Notes under the pieces: generated by a model | Seen by the model: the letters and a program-made list of their open reading frames with translations, nothing else | Database searches by the model: none | What the model was told of the DNA's origin: nothing | Source: Brachyspira murdochii DSM 12563 | Lineage (GTDB): Bacteria; Spirochaetota; Brachyspiria; Brachyspirales; Brachyspiraceae | Length of the DNA: 64,000 nt | Direction of reading: 5' to 3' | Assembly: GCF_000092845.1 (NCBI RefSeq) | Contig: NC_014150.1 | Coordinates: 186,001-250,000 of the forward strand | Program-made: the position numbers and the translations under genes | Shown: positions 46,779 to 55,287 of the stretch, piece by piece | Layout: the number at the start of each line of letters is the position of its first letter | How positions within the stretch are numbered: the stretch's first letter is position 1

Positions 46779-47051
46779 GTGGACTTATTAGTTATTATAT
46801 TTTTTATAATTATTATCATTATATTTATTTTAATGTTTGGGATATTATTTTTTGTTTCTGGAATAAGTAAAATTGTAGATTTAATATCTATGATTATATT
46901 TAGAAATCATGAAGACTGTCCGTTTTGCAATTGTAAAAATTCTATGAGAATAATAAAAACTTCAAACGGATATAAAAAAGTATGCAGCAAATGTAAATAC
47001 TCAATAGAAATAAAAGATGATAATACTAATGAGGAAAAAAAAGATGAGTAA
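46779..47051 (+). CDS. Small membrane protein with C-terminal zinc ribbon
   Basis: 90 residues from a GTG start. An Ile/Phe-rich hydrophobic helix (about residues 4-32) is followed by a cytoplasmic-type domain with two C-x2-C knuckles (CPFC near residue 48 and CSKC near 72), a zinc-ribbon pattern, and an acidic Glu/Asp/Lys tail. The start is uncertain: only GGA about 11 bases upstream could serve as ribosome site. It ends 7 bases before the 3' end of the convergent tRNA-Leu gene. Function unknown. Confidence 0.6.
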   Translation: MDLLVIIFFIIIIIIFILMFGILFFVSGISKIVDLISMIIFRNHEDCPFCNCKNSMRIIKTSNGYKKVCSKCKYSIEIKDDNTNEEKKDE

Positions 47052-47058
47052 AAAAATT

Positions 47059-47138
47059 GCGAGGGGAGGGAATCGAACCCTCATGCCTAGGGCGCTAGAT
47101 CCTAAGTCTAGTGCGTCTGCCAGTTCCGCCACCCTCGC
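47059..47138 (-). tRNA. tRNA-Leu (anticodon UAG)
   Basis: Read on the minus strand: acceptor GCGAGGG pairs with CCCTCGC. The anticodon arm CTAGA-CTTAGGA-TCTAG has TAG at the centre. The T arm is GAGGG-TTCGATT-CCCTC. An extended variable region fits a class II leucine tRNA. CCA is not encoded; the sequence runs into a T-rich trailer. It reads CUA and other CUN codons. Confidence 0.95.
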
Positions 47139-47155
47139 TTAATTTTTATTTGTAT

Positions 47156-47183
47156 ATTATACATTATATATTTTTTTTTGCAA
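47156..47183 (-). promoter_or_regulatory. Promoter of the tRNA-Leu gene
   Basis: Minus strand: TTGCAA at 47178-47183, a 16-base spacer, TATAAT at 47156-47161, ending 17 bases before the mature tRNA 5' end. It partly overlaps the leader of the divergent BrkB gene. Confidence 0.6.
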
Positions 47184-47193
47184 GAAGTGTTAT

Positions 47194-48945
47194 ATGACTA
47201 AAATTCAAAAAATTAACAAATTTTTAAATAAAGTGAAAAAATTTCTGGTTGAAGACATATATTTCATAGATCAAAACACATTTAACCCTATACAAAAGTT
47301 TTTAGTAAACACATATAGGGTCATCACATTTGCTATTACAGACTTTTTCAAAGATGACTGCACCATAAGAGCTGCTGCTTTAACATATTTGGTAACATTA
47401 TCATTCATACCAGCATTGATAGTTGGATTATTTATATTGAGAATTTTTAATATATATCAAAACATATTTCTTGTTATATTTGATTGGATGGAAAAAAATG
47501 CACCTTTTTATGAACCTATGGTAAGGCAGATATTAAATATAGCTGATAATACCAATTTGGCAAGTTTCGGCATTATTGGTATTATATCAACTATAGTAAG
47601 TACAGCATTAATACTCCATAGCATACAAAAATCTTTAATAAAAATATGGCGTGTAAAAATAACTACTTCAATACCTAGAGTTGTAGCTAATTATATAGCT
47701 TTACTTTTCTTAATTCCCATATTAATTGGTATATCATTTACATTAATAACTTATACCTCTATAAACTTACATAATCTTCCAGCATTAATAAAAATACTCT
47801 TATCTTGGGTTACTCCTATAATATCAACTTCTATATTAATATTATTTTCTTATGTATTAGTTCCGCAGACAAAAGTAAATTGGTCTAATGCTGCTATATC
47901 TTCTATATTGGTAGCTATAGCAATAATAACACTTTTCAGCGTATATTTTAAACTTAATATAGATGTAAAAAATTATAAACAAATATTTGACAGCGACAGA
48001 TATAAAATTGAATACATTGTAAAAGAAATTAATACCGAAGCTACAGAAAATACTATAAATAATAAAAATAATTACTACTATAATGATACATTAAATGAAA
48101 ATATAATAACCAATGAAACCGCCGCAACTAATGAAAACATACTGCAAAAAAATCAAAAAATTGATGTTGAAAATATTACTAGCATAAAAATAGAAAGAAT
48201 AAGTTATGTTATTATGGAAAATGTAGGAAATGGAATAAGCGGAATAACCTATGAAAAAAAACCTATAGAAACGAATATGCTTGATTTTAAAAGTTTTTCA
48301 CCGAATGTAGGAGAACAGCTTGTAAAATATAATTTTAGAATAGATGATGTAGTTACCATAAACAGCGAAAATAATATGCTCACGAGTATCAGCCCAGCAG
48401 AATTATCATCAGCAAGTTCTTTTGCTCAAATACCAGTACTATTATTGCTTTTATATATAGTTTGGATTATTATATTATTTGGTGCTGAGCTCACCTACTC
48501 TATACAATACTTCAGATCTTACGGAATTGACAAAAGTAATATAAGATTATCATTTGCAGAAAAAGAAGCTATAGCATTAGAATTTATGTATATAGTAACT
48601 TACAGGTTTATTAATAGGAAAAAAGCTATAACTATGTATGAACTTGCAAAAGAATTAAGAACAGCCCCAAATACAATAACAGAAATATCCAATGCTTTAG
48701 AAAAATCTATGTTTGTAATAAAAATAGTTAATGGCTCAAATATTTCATACTCTTTAGGCTCTCAGCCTGAATCCATTACTATAGGAGATATTTTATATTC
48801 TTTAAGAATGGATGGAGGATTCAGAAGCAAGAATATAAACTCTAGTGATAAATATAAAAGTATGATATATAAAAATAAGGCAATATCAATTAAAGATTAT
48901 AATACAAATTTACTGCATTTAGTTTATTATAAAAATAAAAAATAA
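47194..48945 (+). CDS. YihY/BrkB-family membrane protein with large loop insertion and C-terminal winged-helix-like domain
   Basis: 583 residues, much longer than the usual 280-440. The core has about six membrane segments. The family hallmark is near the N-terminus (DDCTIRAAALTYLVTLSFIPAL) and the last TM is followed by LFGAELTYSIQYF. Between TM5 and TM6 (about residues 270-400) lies an Asn/Glu/Tyr-rich hydrophilic insert of roughly 130 residues. After the last TM a soluble domain (YELAKELRTAPNTITEISNALEKS) looks like a winged helix. The family was once called RNase BN; that activity is not accepted now and the role is unknown. The ribosome site is weak. Confidence 0.88.
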   Translation: MTKIQKINKFLNKVKKFLVEDIYFIDQNTFNPIQKFLVNTYRVITFAITDFFKDDCTIRAAALTYLVTLSFIPALIVGLFILRIFNIYQNIFLVIFDWMEKNAPFYEPMVRQILNIADNTNLASFGIIGIISTIVSTALILHSIQKSLIKIWRVKITTSIPRVVANYIALLFLIPILIGISFTLITYTSINLHNLPALIKILLSWVTPIISTSILILFSYVLVPQTKVNWSNAAISSILVAIAIITLFSVYFKLNIDVKNYKQIFDSDRYKIEYIVKEINTEATENTINNKNNYYYNDTLNENIITNETAATNENILQKNQKIDVENITSIKIERISYVIMENVGNGISGITYEKKPIETNMLDFKSFSPNVGEQLVKYNFRIDDVVTINSENNMLTSISPAELSSASSFAQIPVLLLLLYIVWIIILFGAELTYSIQYFRSYGIDKSNIRLSFAEKEAIALEFMYIVTYRFINRKKAITMYELAKELRTAPNTITEISNALEKSMFVIKIVNGSNISYSLGSQPESITIGDILYSLRMDGGFRSKNINSSDKYKSMIYKNKAISIKDYNTNLLHLVYYKNKK

Positions 48946-48946
48946 A

Positions 48947-48966
48947 GCACATATATAAATATGTGC
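48947..48966 (-). terminator. Terminator of homoserine dehydrogenase gene
   Basis: GCACATA (48947-48953) and TATGTGC (48960-48966) with a 6-base loop. On the minus strand the hairpin is followed by a T-rich run, so it ends the hom message 27 bases after its stop. Confidence 0.72.
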
Positions 48967-48992
48967 CGTTATAATAAATTTAAAAATATATA

Positions 48993-50246
48993 TTATTTTA
49001 TTTTAGCTATAAATATATTTTCTATTTTTTCAACTTTTTCTATAGCTTCAATTATAGTGTTTATGCTGACATCTTTAAGTACATACATAAAATATCCGTT
49101 TCTTTCAATACTTTTTTCAATATTAATATCATAAAAAGCCTCATTAAATGCAAGCAAATTATTATTATTTGATGTAAATCTCACATAAAAAGTCTCATTT
49201 TTATCTTTAAAATCTTTTAGTTTGACATTTTTATTCTCATTAACAAAACCAAGTATAGGCACTCTAAGTTCATCAGTAATAAGACTGTTTCTAGCCAAAG
49301 TAACAGCATCAGAAACTATAGCACTGCTTGTAGGTCTTCCGCCTGCACCTGAACCATAAAATACTGTGTCTCCAGAACGATCACCTACGACTGTTATAGC
49401 ATTAAAAGCATAATCTACCTTTGAAAGCATATTACTATCATTGAGCAGTGTAGGTATTACGTATATATAAGCATTATCATTTTCATCTAAAGCTGCCTCT
49501 GCTATCAACTTAATAGTAAAACCAAGCTCAGATGCAAATACAATATCATCTAATATAATATTCCTTATTCCTCTAATAAATATCCTATCAAAACTTATAA
49601 CATTGCAAAAAGCAATAGAAGAAAGTATACAAAGTTTATGAGCAGTATCTATTCCGTCAATATCAAATGTAGGGTCAGCCTCAGCATACCCCTTTTCCTG
49701 AGCATCTTTAAGCACAACATTGAAATCTAAATTATTTTTAGTCATGTTTGTTAATATATAATTACAAGTACCATTCAATATTCCGTAAACTCCCTCCATT
49801 CTGTCAGAAACCAAACTCTCTTTCATAGCTTTTATTATAGGTATAGCACCAGCAACAGATGCTTCAAATGCTATGTCAGTTTTTCTGTTTTTTATAAGCT
49901 CTCCAAAGCAGTTGGCAAGTAATGCCTTATTTGCTGTAACAACTGGTTTTTTTATTTTCATTAATAGTTCTTTAGCAGTATCCATACCGCCTAAAACCTC
50001 TATTACTATATCAATATCATCATCATTTAATATATCATTCAAATCTTTAGTTTTTATTTCTACTTTATCCAAAAATTTATCATTTTGTACTTTGTCAATA
50101 TTTCTGCTAAAAATGGTTTTTACGGTTAATTTTATTCTAGTTCTGTTTTCCATTATAGAATTATTCTCAATGATAGTTTTTACTGTATCCTTACCTACAT
50201 GCCCATAACCTGCTACTGCCACTTTAAATTCTTTTTTTTTGTCCAT
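48993..50246 (-). CDS. hom: Homoserine dehydrogenase
   Basis: 417 residues. Reduces aspartate semialdehyde to homoserine for threonine, methionine and (in some bacteria) isoleucine synthesis. Seen: NAD(P)-binding KVAVAGYGHVGKDTV, KKPVVTANKALLA with the conserved Lys, the GILNGTCNYILTNM and YAEADPTFDIDGIDTAHKL catalytic signatures, YGSGAGGRPTSSAIVSD, and a C-terminal ACT-like regulatory domain of about 75 residues. AAGGAG lies 6 bases before the ATG. It stands alone; no thrB or thrC is nearby. Confidence 0.95.
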   Translation of the reverse strand: MDKKKEFKVAVAGYGHVGKDTVKTIIENNSIMENRTRIKLTVKTIFSRNIDKVQNDKFLDKVEIKTKDLNDILNDDDIDIVIEVLGGMDTAKELLMKIKKPVVTANKALLANCFGELIKNRKTDIAFEASVAGAIPIIKAMKESLVSDRMEGVYGILNGTCNYILTNMTKNNLDFNVVLKDAQEKGYAEADPTFDIDGIDTAHKLCILSSIAFCNVISFDRIFIRGIRNIILDDIVFASELGFTIKLIAEAALDENDNAYIYVIPTLLNDSNMLSKVDYAFNAITVVGDRSGDTVFYGSGAGGRPTSSAIVSDAVTLARNSLITDELRVPILGFVNENKNVKLKDFKDKNETFYVRFTSNNNNLLAFNEAFYDINIEKSIERNGYFMYVLKDVSINTIIEAIEKVEKIENIFIAKIK

Positions 50247-50519
50247 TTTTAACTCCTTAAAATTTGATTAAATATAAATTTGTTTTAATAAAATTAACCT
50301 TAATTATTACAAAAGTTAGTAATATTATATTTTTATGATTTCTAAAAATGATATTACTGTATTAAGTTATATTATAACATCTATTGAATAATTTTACAAG
50401 GAAATTTATGATTTTTTCAATGTTAATATTAATAATTCAATATAAAGTTAAATAGTAAAAACATATGTTAGATTGATACAAAAATATATTAGAATATATT
50501 GATAGTAGAATTATAGATA
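50247..50519. other. Divergent AT-rich intergenic region
   Basis: Between the minus-strand hom and the plus-strand ferredoxin. No frame or strong structure was found apart from the ferredoxin promoter just downstream. Confidence 0.4.
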
Positions 50520-50548
50520 TTGATTTCGTTATTAATTTATGTTATAAT
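50520..50548 (+). promoter_or_regulatory. Sigma-70 promoter of the ferredoxin gene
   Basis: TTGATT at 50520-50525, a 17-base spacer, perfect TATAAT at 50543-50548. The leader to the ATG is about 28 bases and holds a strong GGAGG. Confidence 0.7.
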
Positions 50549-50582
50549 GTATCCAGTTTAATTAATTATATGGAGGTAAATT

Positions 50583-50750
50583 ATGCCACGTGTTATAAAT
50601 AACGATTGTGTAGCTTGCGGTTCTTGTAAACCAGAATGTGCATTTGATGCTATTAGCGAAGGAGATATCTACGTGATTGACCCAGACAAATGTACTGACT
50701 GTGGTGCTTGCGAGCCAGTTTGCCCAAGCAATGCTATTCATCAAGCTTAA
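50583..50750 (+). CDS. 2[4Fe-4S] clostridial-type ferredoxin
   Basis: 55 residues. An electron carrier for anaerobic metabolism (pyruvate:ferredoxin oxidoreductase, hydrogenase and similar partners). The two cluster motifs are Cys 9-12-15-19 (CVACGSCKPEC) and Cys 37-40-43-47 (CTDCGACEPVC), the last followed by Pro-Ser. After Cys 19 the usual Pro is Ala. The strong GGAGG 6 bases before the ATG, own promoter and own terminator suggest high expression as a single gene. Codon choice here is less A/T-biased than in neighbours (TGC, CCA, GAC), as in highly expressed genes. Confidence 0.96.
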   Translation: MPRVINNDCVACGSCKPECAFDAISEGDIYVIDPDKCTDCGACEPVCPSNAIHQA

Positions 50751-50770
50751 TAGCTTAACGGCATAGTGTG

Positions 50771-50808
50771 GGGCGGGTTTCTTTTATTGATTCCTGCCCT
50801 ATTTTTAT
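50771..50808 (+). terminator. Terminator of the ferredoxin gene
   Basis: GGGCGGG (50771-50777) pairs with CCTGCCC (50793-50799) with one G-U pair, a 15-base loop, then TATTTTTAT. It is GC-rich against an AT-rich background and clearly a Rho-independent terminator. Confidence 0.88.
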
Positions 50809-50832
50809 ATTGTATACCTATAAGGAATAATA

Positions 50833-51621
50833 TTGATAAAAAATACTCAGGCATTTATACTATCATACAATCAATATAAAACTTCATCTATAATAGCTTC
50901 TTTTTTAACTAATAACTCTATAATTCAGGCGATATGCTATAAAGCAAAAAAATCTTCAAAATCATTCGGTTCTGATTTGGAAAGCATTTCAAAATTAAAT
51001 ATAAACATATACGAAAAAAAACAGCCTCAATTATCTATATTAAAAGAATCAAGTATTACAAAAAATTATTCATCATTAGAAAAATCAATATATTCATCAC
51101 TTCTAGTATTTTATATTAGGGAAGTACTGCTATACTGTGCAAGAGATTTTGATGAAAGATATTTTATTTTGATGGAAAAATCTTTAAATGCATTGGAAGA
51201 ATTAGAAGAAGCTGAAAGTTTAAAAGATGATGATAAAATAAAAAAAATGTATATCAATATTTTAATGAGAGCATTTGAGATGAAAACTCTCCATATAGCT
51301 GGAATATCACCTCATTTGGACAGATGTATATTATGCGAAAATAATAATGCATCATTTTACTCTATAACAGAAGGAGGACTTATATGCTCGAAATGCAAAG
51401 CAATTATAAAAGATGCATTTGAAATAACAGAAGATGATAAAAATTTTATGAGAATTATAAAGCACACATCATTAATAGATATAGTAAACAGTAAAAATAT
51501 CATTAACTTGTATAATAATTCAATAGGCAATGTAAGAGATATAATGAACAAATCATTATTTTATCACATAAACAGAAATATAAAAAGTAAAAAAGTATTA
51601 GAAGAAATTTTATTTTTTTAA
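50833..51621 (+). CDS. recO: DNA repair protein RecO
   Basis: 262 residues. RecO binds RecR and single-stranded DNA and loads RecA at gaps. Seen: N-terminal OB-fold segment (TQAFILSYNQYKTSSIIASFLT), a helical centre, and a zinc finger of two C-x2-C pairs (CILC near residue 165 and CSKC near 182) in the order found in RecO. The start is TTG 50833, with AGGA 6 bases upstream; no better ATG exists. Its last 12 bases overlap the 3' end of the convergent HAD gene. Confidence 0.88.
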   Translation: MIKNTQAFILSYNQYKTSSIIASFLTNNSIIQAICYKAKKSSKSFGSDLESISKLNINIYEKKQPQLSILKESSITKNYSSLEKSIYSSLLVFYIREVLLYCARDFDERYFILMEKSLNALEELEEAESLKDDDKIKKMYINILMRAFEMKTLHIAGISPHLDRCILCENNNASFYSITEGGLICSKCKAIIKDAFEITEDDKNFMRIIKHTSLIDIVNSKNIINLYNNSIGNVRDIMNKSLFYHINRNIKSKKVLEEILFF

Positions 51622-52275
51622 TATATTAAATATTTCTTTAGTATTATTAGCTATATAAACAGCATTTTTAAACTCGTCATCATTTCCAAATCCATAACGT
51701 ACAGCAATAGAATCAATACCTACATTTTTAGCGGCATCTATATCATCTATTCTATCGCCTATCATAACAGTTTTATCTTTTTCAAAATTTTCTTTTTCTA
51801 ATGCTTCTTTCAATACATCTAATTTATTTTTTATTTTTCCGCCTAAAATAGGAGCATAAAATCCAGTAAAAAATTTCTCCATTCCAAAATGTTCTATTAT
51901 TCTTAAAGCAGATTCTTTTGGTTTGGCAGTTGCTAAAAATACTTTATAATTATTTTCTGAAAGATTTTTTAGCAAATCATATATGCCGTCATAAAGAGAA
52001 CAATTAAAAAGCCCATTATTGCCATTATAATCTTCTCTATAAAACTTTATAAACTCAAGAGATAATTTTTCATCATCATAACAATAATTTCTAAAACTAG
52101 CATCTAAAGGAGGACCTATAAATTTTCTTAATGTTTCACTATCTGGAATATCTATATCTAAATTACATGTTTCATTAATTTTTTTTATACCATACAAAAT
52201 ACCATTCATTATTCCCAAAGAAGAATCAATAATCGTTCCGTCAAGATCAAACAATATATTATAATATTTACTCAT
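51610..52275 (-). CDS. HAD-superfamily phosphatase, phosphoglycolate phosphatase-like
   Basis: 221 residues. The HAD motifs are present: nucleophile Asp in LFDLDGTIIDSS near the N-terminus, motif II Thr in VFLATAKP, Lys in GGKIKNKLDVL, and motif IV GDRIDDIDAA. A helical C1 cap sits between motifs I and II. Phosphoglycolate phosphatase (Gph) and the ppaX-type pyrophosphatase both look like this; the substrate is not determinable. It is the last gene of the minus-strand block downstream of the NIF3 gene (23 bases). Confidence 0.87.
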   Translation of the reverse strand: MSKYYNILFDLDGTIIDSSLGIMNGILYGIKKINETCNLDIDIPDSETLRKFIGPPLDASFRNYCYDDEKLSLEFIKFYREDYNGNNGLFNCSLYDGIYDLLKNLSENNYKVFLATAKPKESALRIIEHFGMEKFFTGFYAPILGGKIKNKLDVLKEALEKENFEKDKTVMIGDRIDDIDAAKNVGIDSIAVRYGFGNDDEFKNAVYIANNTKEIFNILKK

Positions 52276-52298
52276 TTTTTATTACCACACATAAACAA

Positions 52299-53264
52299 CT
52301 ATTTAGAAACAAAAATATAACCTGAAGCAGGTATTATTTCAAAATCTTCTTTAGTTTTTTCTTTTATAGCTTTAAATAACAAATTAAGCCCCAAACTATC
52401 GCTTGACATATGACCAGCACAAATAACATTTATATAATGTTTTTTGCATTCATCTAAAAGTCTGTCAGATATATTCATAACTATAATAGTAGAAATACCC
52501 GCTTTAGAAAGAGCATCTATCATAGCAGAGTCAAATGAAGCTCCTCCAGTCATATCAACAATAATGCTGCCGACTTTAGATTTATTAGTTCCATTAAATA
52601 TTTTAGGAGGATTATAACGCTTAGCGGATATTTTATATTCTTCTATCGTGTATAAAATATCAATTATATCTGATAATGTATTAGGATTTTCTAATTTCAT
52701 TTTTTCAGTTAAAAAACTCTCTACAAAATTATCAGCAACCGTATGCATACACATATAATTAAGTTTAAGAAGTTTAGCAGTTTCAACATCTCTATAATGA
52801 TTGGCTCCGTATACAGAACGGCTTACCTCATTAAGCCTTTTATTAGTTAAAGCCTCAGATACATTTATAGGCACATTATGCAAAGCATTTTTTTCAGCCT
52901 GCATTTCTATAACATCATAAAAATTAACAAAACCATAACCATTAGGGTGATGAGTTATAACCAAATCTATATAGGCATTTTTTTCATTAAGTCTGTCAGC
53001 AAGTAAAAGCTCTGAAGTCTGCATATCTATACCGCAGAAAATTTTTTTTATATCTTTATCCTCTGCAATATTAAGAACTCTTGTATCAGCATAAGGATTA
53101 AATATTGTGTCTTTATCAAAATATTCTTTTTTATTTTCATCTAAATTATTATAAATATCTTTTGTATTTTCAAGCTCTTTTTCTACGCATTCTCTGCCTC
53201 TAGGGTCAGCATCAATGCCGCATTCAACAGCAGCCATATATAATTCATTTATTTTTAAAGACAT
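52299..53264 (-). CDS. NIF3-like (NGG1p-interacting factor 3) protein
   Basis: 321 residues. It fits the NIF3/YbgI-like group with a dinuclear metal site: GIDMQTSELLLADRL, ITHHPNGYGF (paired His), MCMHTVADNF and the C-terminal ICAGHMSSDSLGLNLL. The cellular role of the family is not settled; members of this subtype bind metals and are called putative GTP cyclohydrolase I type 2 by annotation habit only. It follows fapA by 8-30 bases in the flagellar block. A flagellar role is not implied by sequence. Confidence 0.85.
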   Translation of the reverse strand: MSLKINELYMAAVECGIDADPRGRECVEKELENTKDIYNNLDENKKEYFDKDTIFNPYADTRVLNIAEDKDIKKIFCGIDMQTSELLLADRLNEKNAYIDLVITHHPNGYGFVNFYDVIEMQAEKNALHNVPINVSEALTNKRLNEVSRSVYGANHYRDVETAKLLKLNYMCMHTVADNFVESFLTEKMKLENPNTLSDIIDILYTIEEYKISAKRYNPPKIFNGTNKSKVGSIIVDMTGGASFDSAMIDALSKAGISTIIVMNISDRLLDECKKHYINVICAGHMSSDSLGLNLLFKAIKEKTKEDFEIIPASGYIFVSK

Positions 53265-53289
53265 ATATTTTTTAACCTCTTATTTAAGA

Positions 53290-55272
53290 TTATTCATCAT
53301 CTTCATTTTTTTTACTATCATTTTTAGGTTCGCCTCTATATTTTTCTGTTTGTATCATTCCGCCTTCTTCAAAGAAAGTAATAGACTTATAACTTTGTCT
53401 TATTGTAAACTCAGCACTTCCTATAACTAATTTAACTCCCGGAAGCATCTCTTTACCAGCACTAACTGTAGATTCTACTTTTTCTACTTCTATATCCTGA
53501 TTTAATGCTTCTCTTTCCAAAACTACCTCTTCTCTTCTGCTGTTTGCTTGTGCTAACTGATCTTTATAACTCTGAAGCTGTTCTTTTTTCTCATCATCAA
53601 GTTTTTTGAGTTTAGCGGCCTGTTCAAGAGATTTAATATTTCTTTCTGTTTCTTCTATAGAATTGTCTAATTCTTCTTTTTCTTTATCCAAATCATCAAT
53701 AGCACGTCTTTTAGCAGGAGATATGCCTGTTTCTATCAATGTTACAGCACCAGCCTGAGAACCCAAAACTTTACCATTAACTTCTCTTAAGGCTCTTAAT
53801 CTTCCTCCGCTTGCAGAAGCTCTTTTACCTATAAGTATAATTCTATTATCTGCATCAATATTTGAATTAAGTATTGCTTCAGTAACAACTACATTGTTTC
53901 CAGCCTGAACATTAGAGAACTGTATAAACTTAGCAATAACATCGCCGCCTGCTTTTACAGAGCTATTTTCATTACCCTGAATGCCAAGTTTAACCATAAT
54001 ATCACCCTTAGCCTCAAGATCGCATTTTCCAACAGTACCATGTACATCAATATTACCCTCTGCTTTTATAGAATAATTATCGCTTACACTTCCTTTAACA
54101 ACAACACTTCCAATAAAATTGATATTTCCAGTTTCAGGTCCAACATCTCCAGAAACCTCAAATATAGGCTCAACATTAAGTGATTTTCCTCTAAGTACCA
54201 CCTGTCCGTTTATAGATGATATTATATATTCTCCGTCATCAGACATTTCAACATTATCACCTAATATTTCTTTTATATCAATATCTTTTCCGCTTTTAGT
54301 TTCTATTTTTACTCCAAGTACAGTTCTTCCTACCTCACCGTCAGTTGCTGGTATTTTTCTAGCCAATTTCTGACCCTGTTCAACATTTTCTACTATACTT
54401 AAATCCTTGTAGTCAATACTTTGATCCTCTCCTATATATTTAGGTATAACCTTTTTATTAACATTAACTAAATATTCAACTTTAGCATTCTTACCATTTA
54501 CTGGAGGACGTCCTTCAGCTGCAAGTATAGGTATATTAAAAGTACCATCTTCTAAGCACTTAACAACATTTTCTTCCTGAAATCCAAAAGTAATACCGTT
54601 GTTTTCCATTATCTCTTTTACGTCCTGTAAATCCATTTCTCTTCCGCCCTTATTAGGTTTTGTTACAGTAACATAAGCACGCATTTTATCATCACTAATG
54701 CTATAACTAATCTTAGCATTATTTCCAGATCTTCCAACGTCCCATTCAGCAACTTTGGCATATTGTCCAGTCTGCTCATGAAGCATTTTTTTAGCCAAAT
54801 GAGAATCATATTCTTTTATTCCGGCATCTATTAACTTGCCTTCCAAAGCAGTCATATCTTCAATTCTTTTTCCATCAGCAACAGGAGGATTAACTTTCAA
54901 AAATACTCCGTCTCTTTTTACCCTTACAATTATTTCCGTATCTTTATTAAATACTACTTTTTCTTGATTATAATCCTGCACATTTCCAACAGTATAATCA
55001 GAACCAACAGCAAGACCTATATTAGACTTATCATAAGTAATATGAGTATATCTTACCAAAAATGGTTTAGCCCCTATATTAAAGAATCCTTTGCTTCCCT
55101 CTTCCAAAACCTTATAACTTAATTCATAAATCGGACATTGAAATATAGCAGCAGCCTCCTGCATACCGCGTTCTAAAGACGCTACAGATAATTCAACAGA
55201 ACGTGTATTTTTATTATTATAAACTTCTTTGTAAAAATCGCTTTGCAATATTTTTCTTTTTAACTCATTCAT
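53290..55272 (-). CDS. FapA-like DUF342 protein with N-terminal Jag-N-like domain
   Basis: 660 residues. The N-terminal region (SVASLERGMQEAAAIFQCP, then GSKGFFNIGAKPFLVRY) resembles the Jag N-terminal domain. The central part is the DUF342/FapA beta-helix (PVNGKNAKVEYLV, EVSGDVGPETGNINFIGSVVVKGSV, then repeated turns). A C-terminal coiled coil (about residues 545-620) follows. DUF342 proteins are often found with flagellar or polysaccharide genes and are called flagellar assembly protein A. I start at ATG 55272 because AGGTGA lies just upstream; GTG 55281 would overlap it. It lies 15 bases downstream of the sigma-28 gene. Confidence 0.86.
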   Translation of the reverse strand: MNELKRKILQSDFYKEVYNNKNTRSVELSVASLERGMQEAAAIFQCPIYELSYKVLEEGSKGFFNIGAKPFLVRYTHITYDKSNIGLAVGSDYTVGNVQDYNQEKVVFNKDTEIIVRVKRDGVFLKVNPPVADGKRIEDMTALEGKLIDAGIKEYDSHLAKKMLHEQTGQYAKVAEWDVGRSGNNAKISYSISDDKMRAYVTVTKPNKGGREMDLQDVKEIMENNGITFGFQEENVVKCLEDGTFNIPILAAEGRPPVNGKNAKVEYLVNVNKKVIPKYIGEDQSIDYKDLSIVENVEQGQKLARKIPATDGEVGRTVLGVKIETKSGKDIDIKEILGDNVEMSDDGEYIISSINGQVVLRGKSLNVEPIFEVSGDVGPETGNINFIGSVVVKGSVSDNYSIKAEGNIDVHGTVGKCDLEAKGDIMVKLGIQGNENSSVKAGGDVIAKFIQFSNVQAGNNVVVTEAILNSNIDADNRIILIGKRASASGGRLRALREVNGKVLGSQAGAVTLIETGISPAKRRAIDDLDKEKEELDNSIEETERNIKSLEQAAKLKKLDDEKKEQLQSYKDQLAQANSRREEVVLEREALNQDIEVEKVESTVSAGKEMLPGVKLVIGSAEFTIRQSYKSITFFEEGGMIQTEKYRGEPKNDSKKNEDDE

Positions 55273-55287
55273 AAAAATCACCTATTT

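Noticed and set aside
46763-46870. Alternative ATG start (46763) for the small membrane protein
   Set aside because: It is in a different frame giving a short Tyr-rich peptide; the frame from GTG 46779 has a membrane helix and two C-x2-C knuckles.
50562-50744. 60-codon minus-strand frame over the ferredoxin gene
   Set aside because: It is antisense to a clear 2[4Fe-4S] ferredoxin with promoter, ribosome site and terminator.
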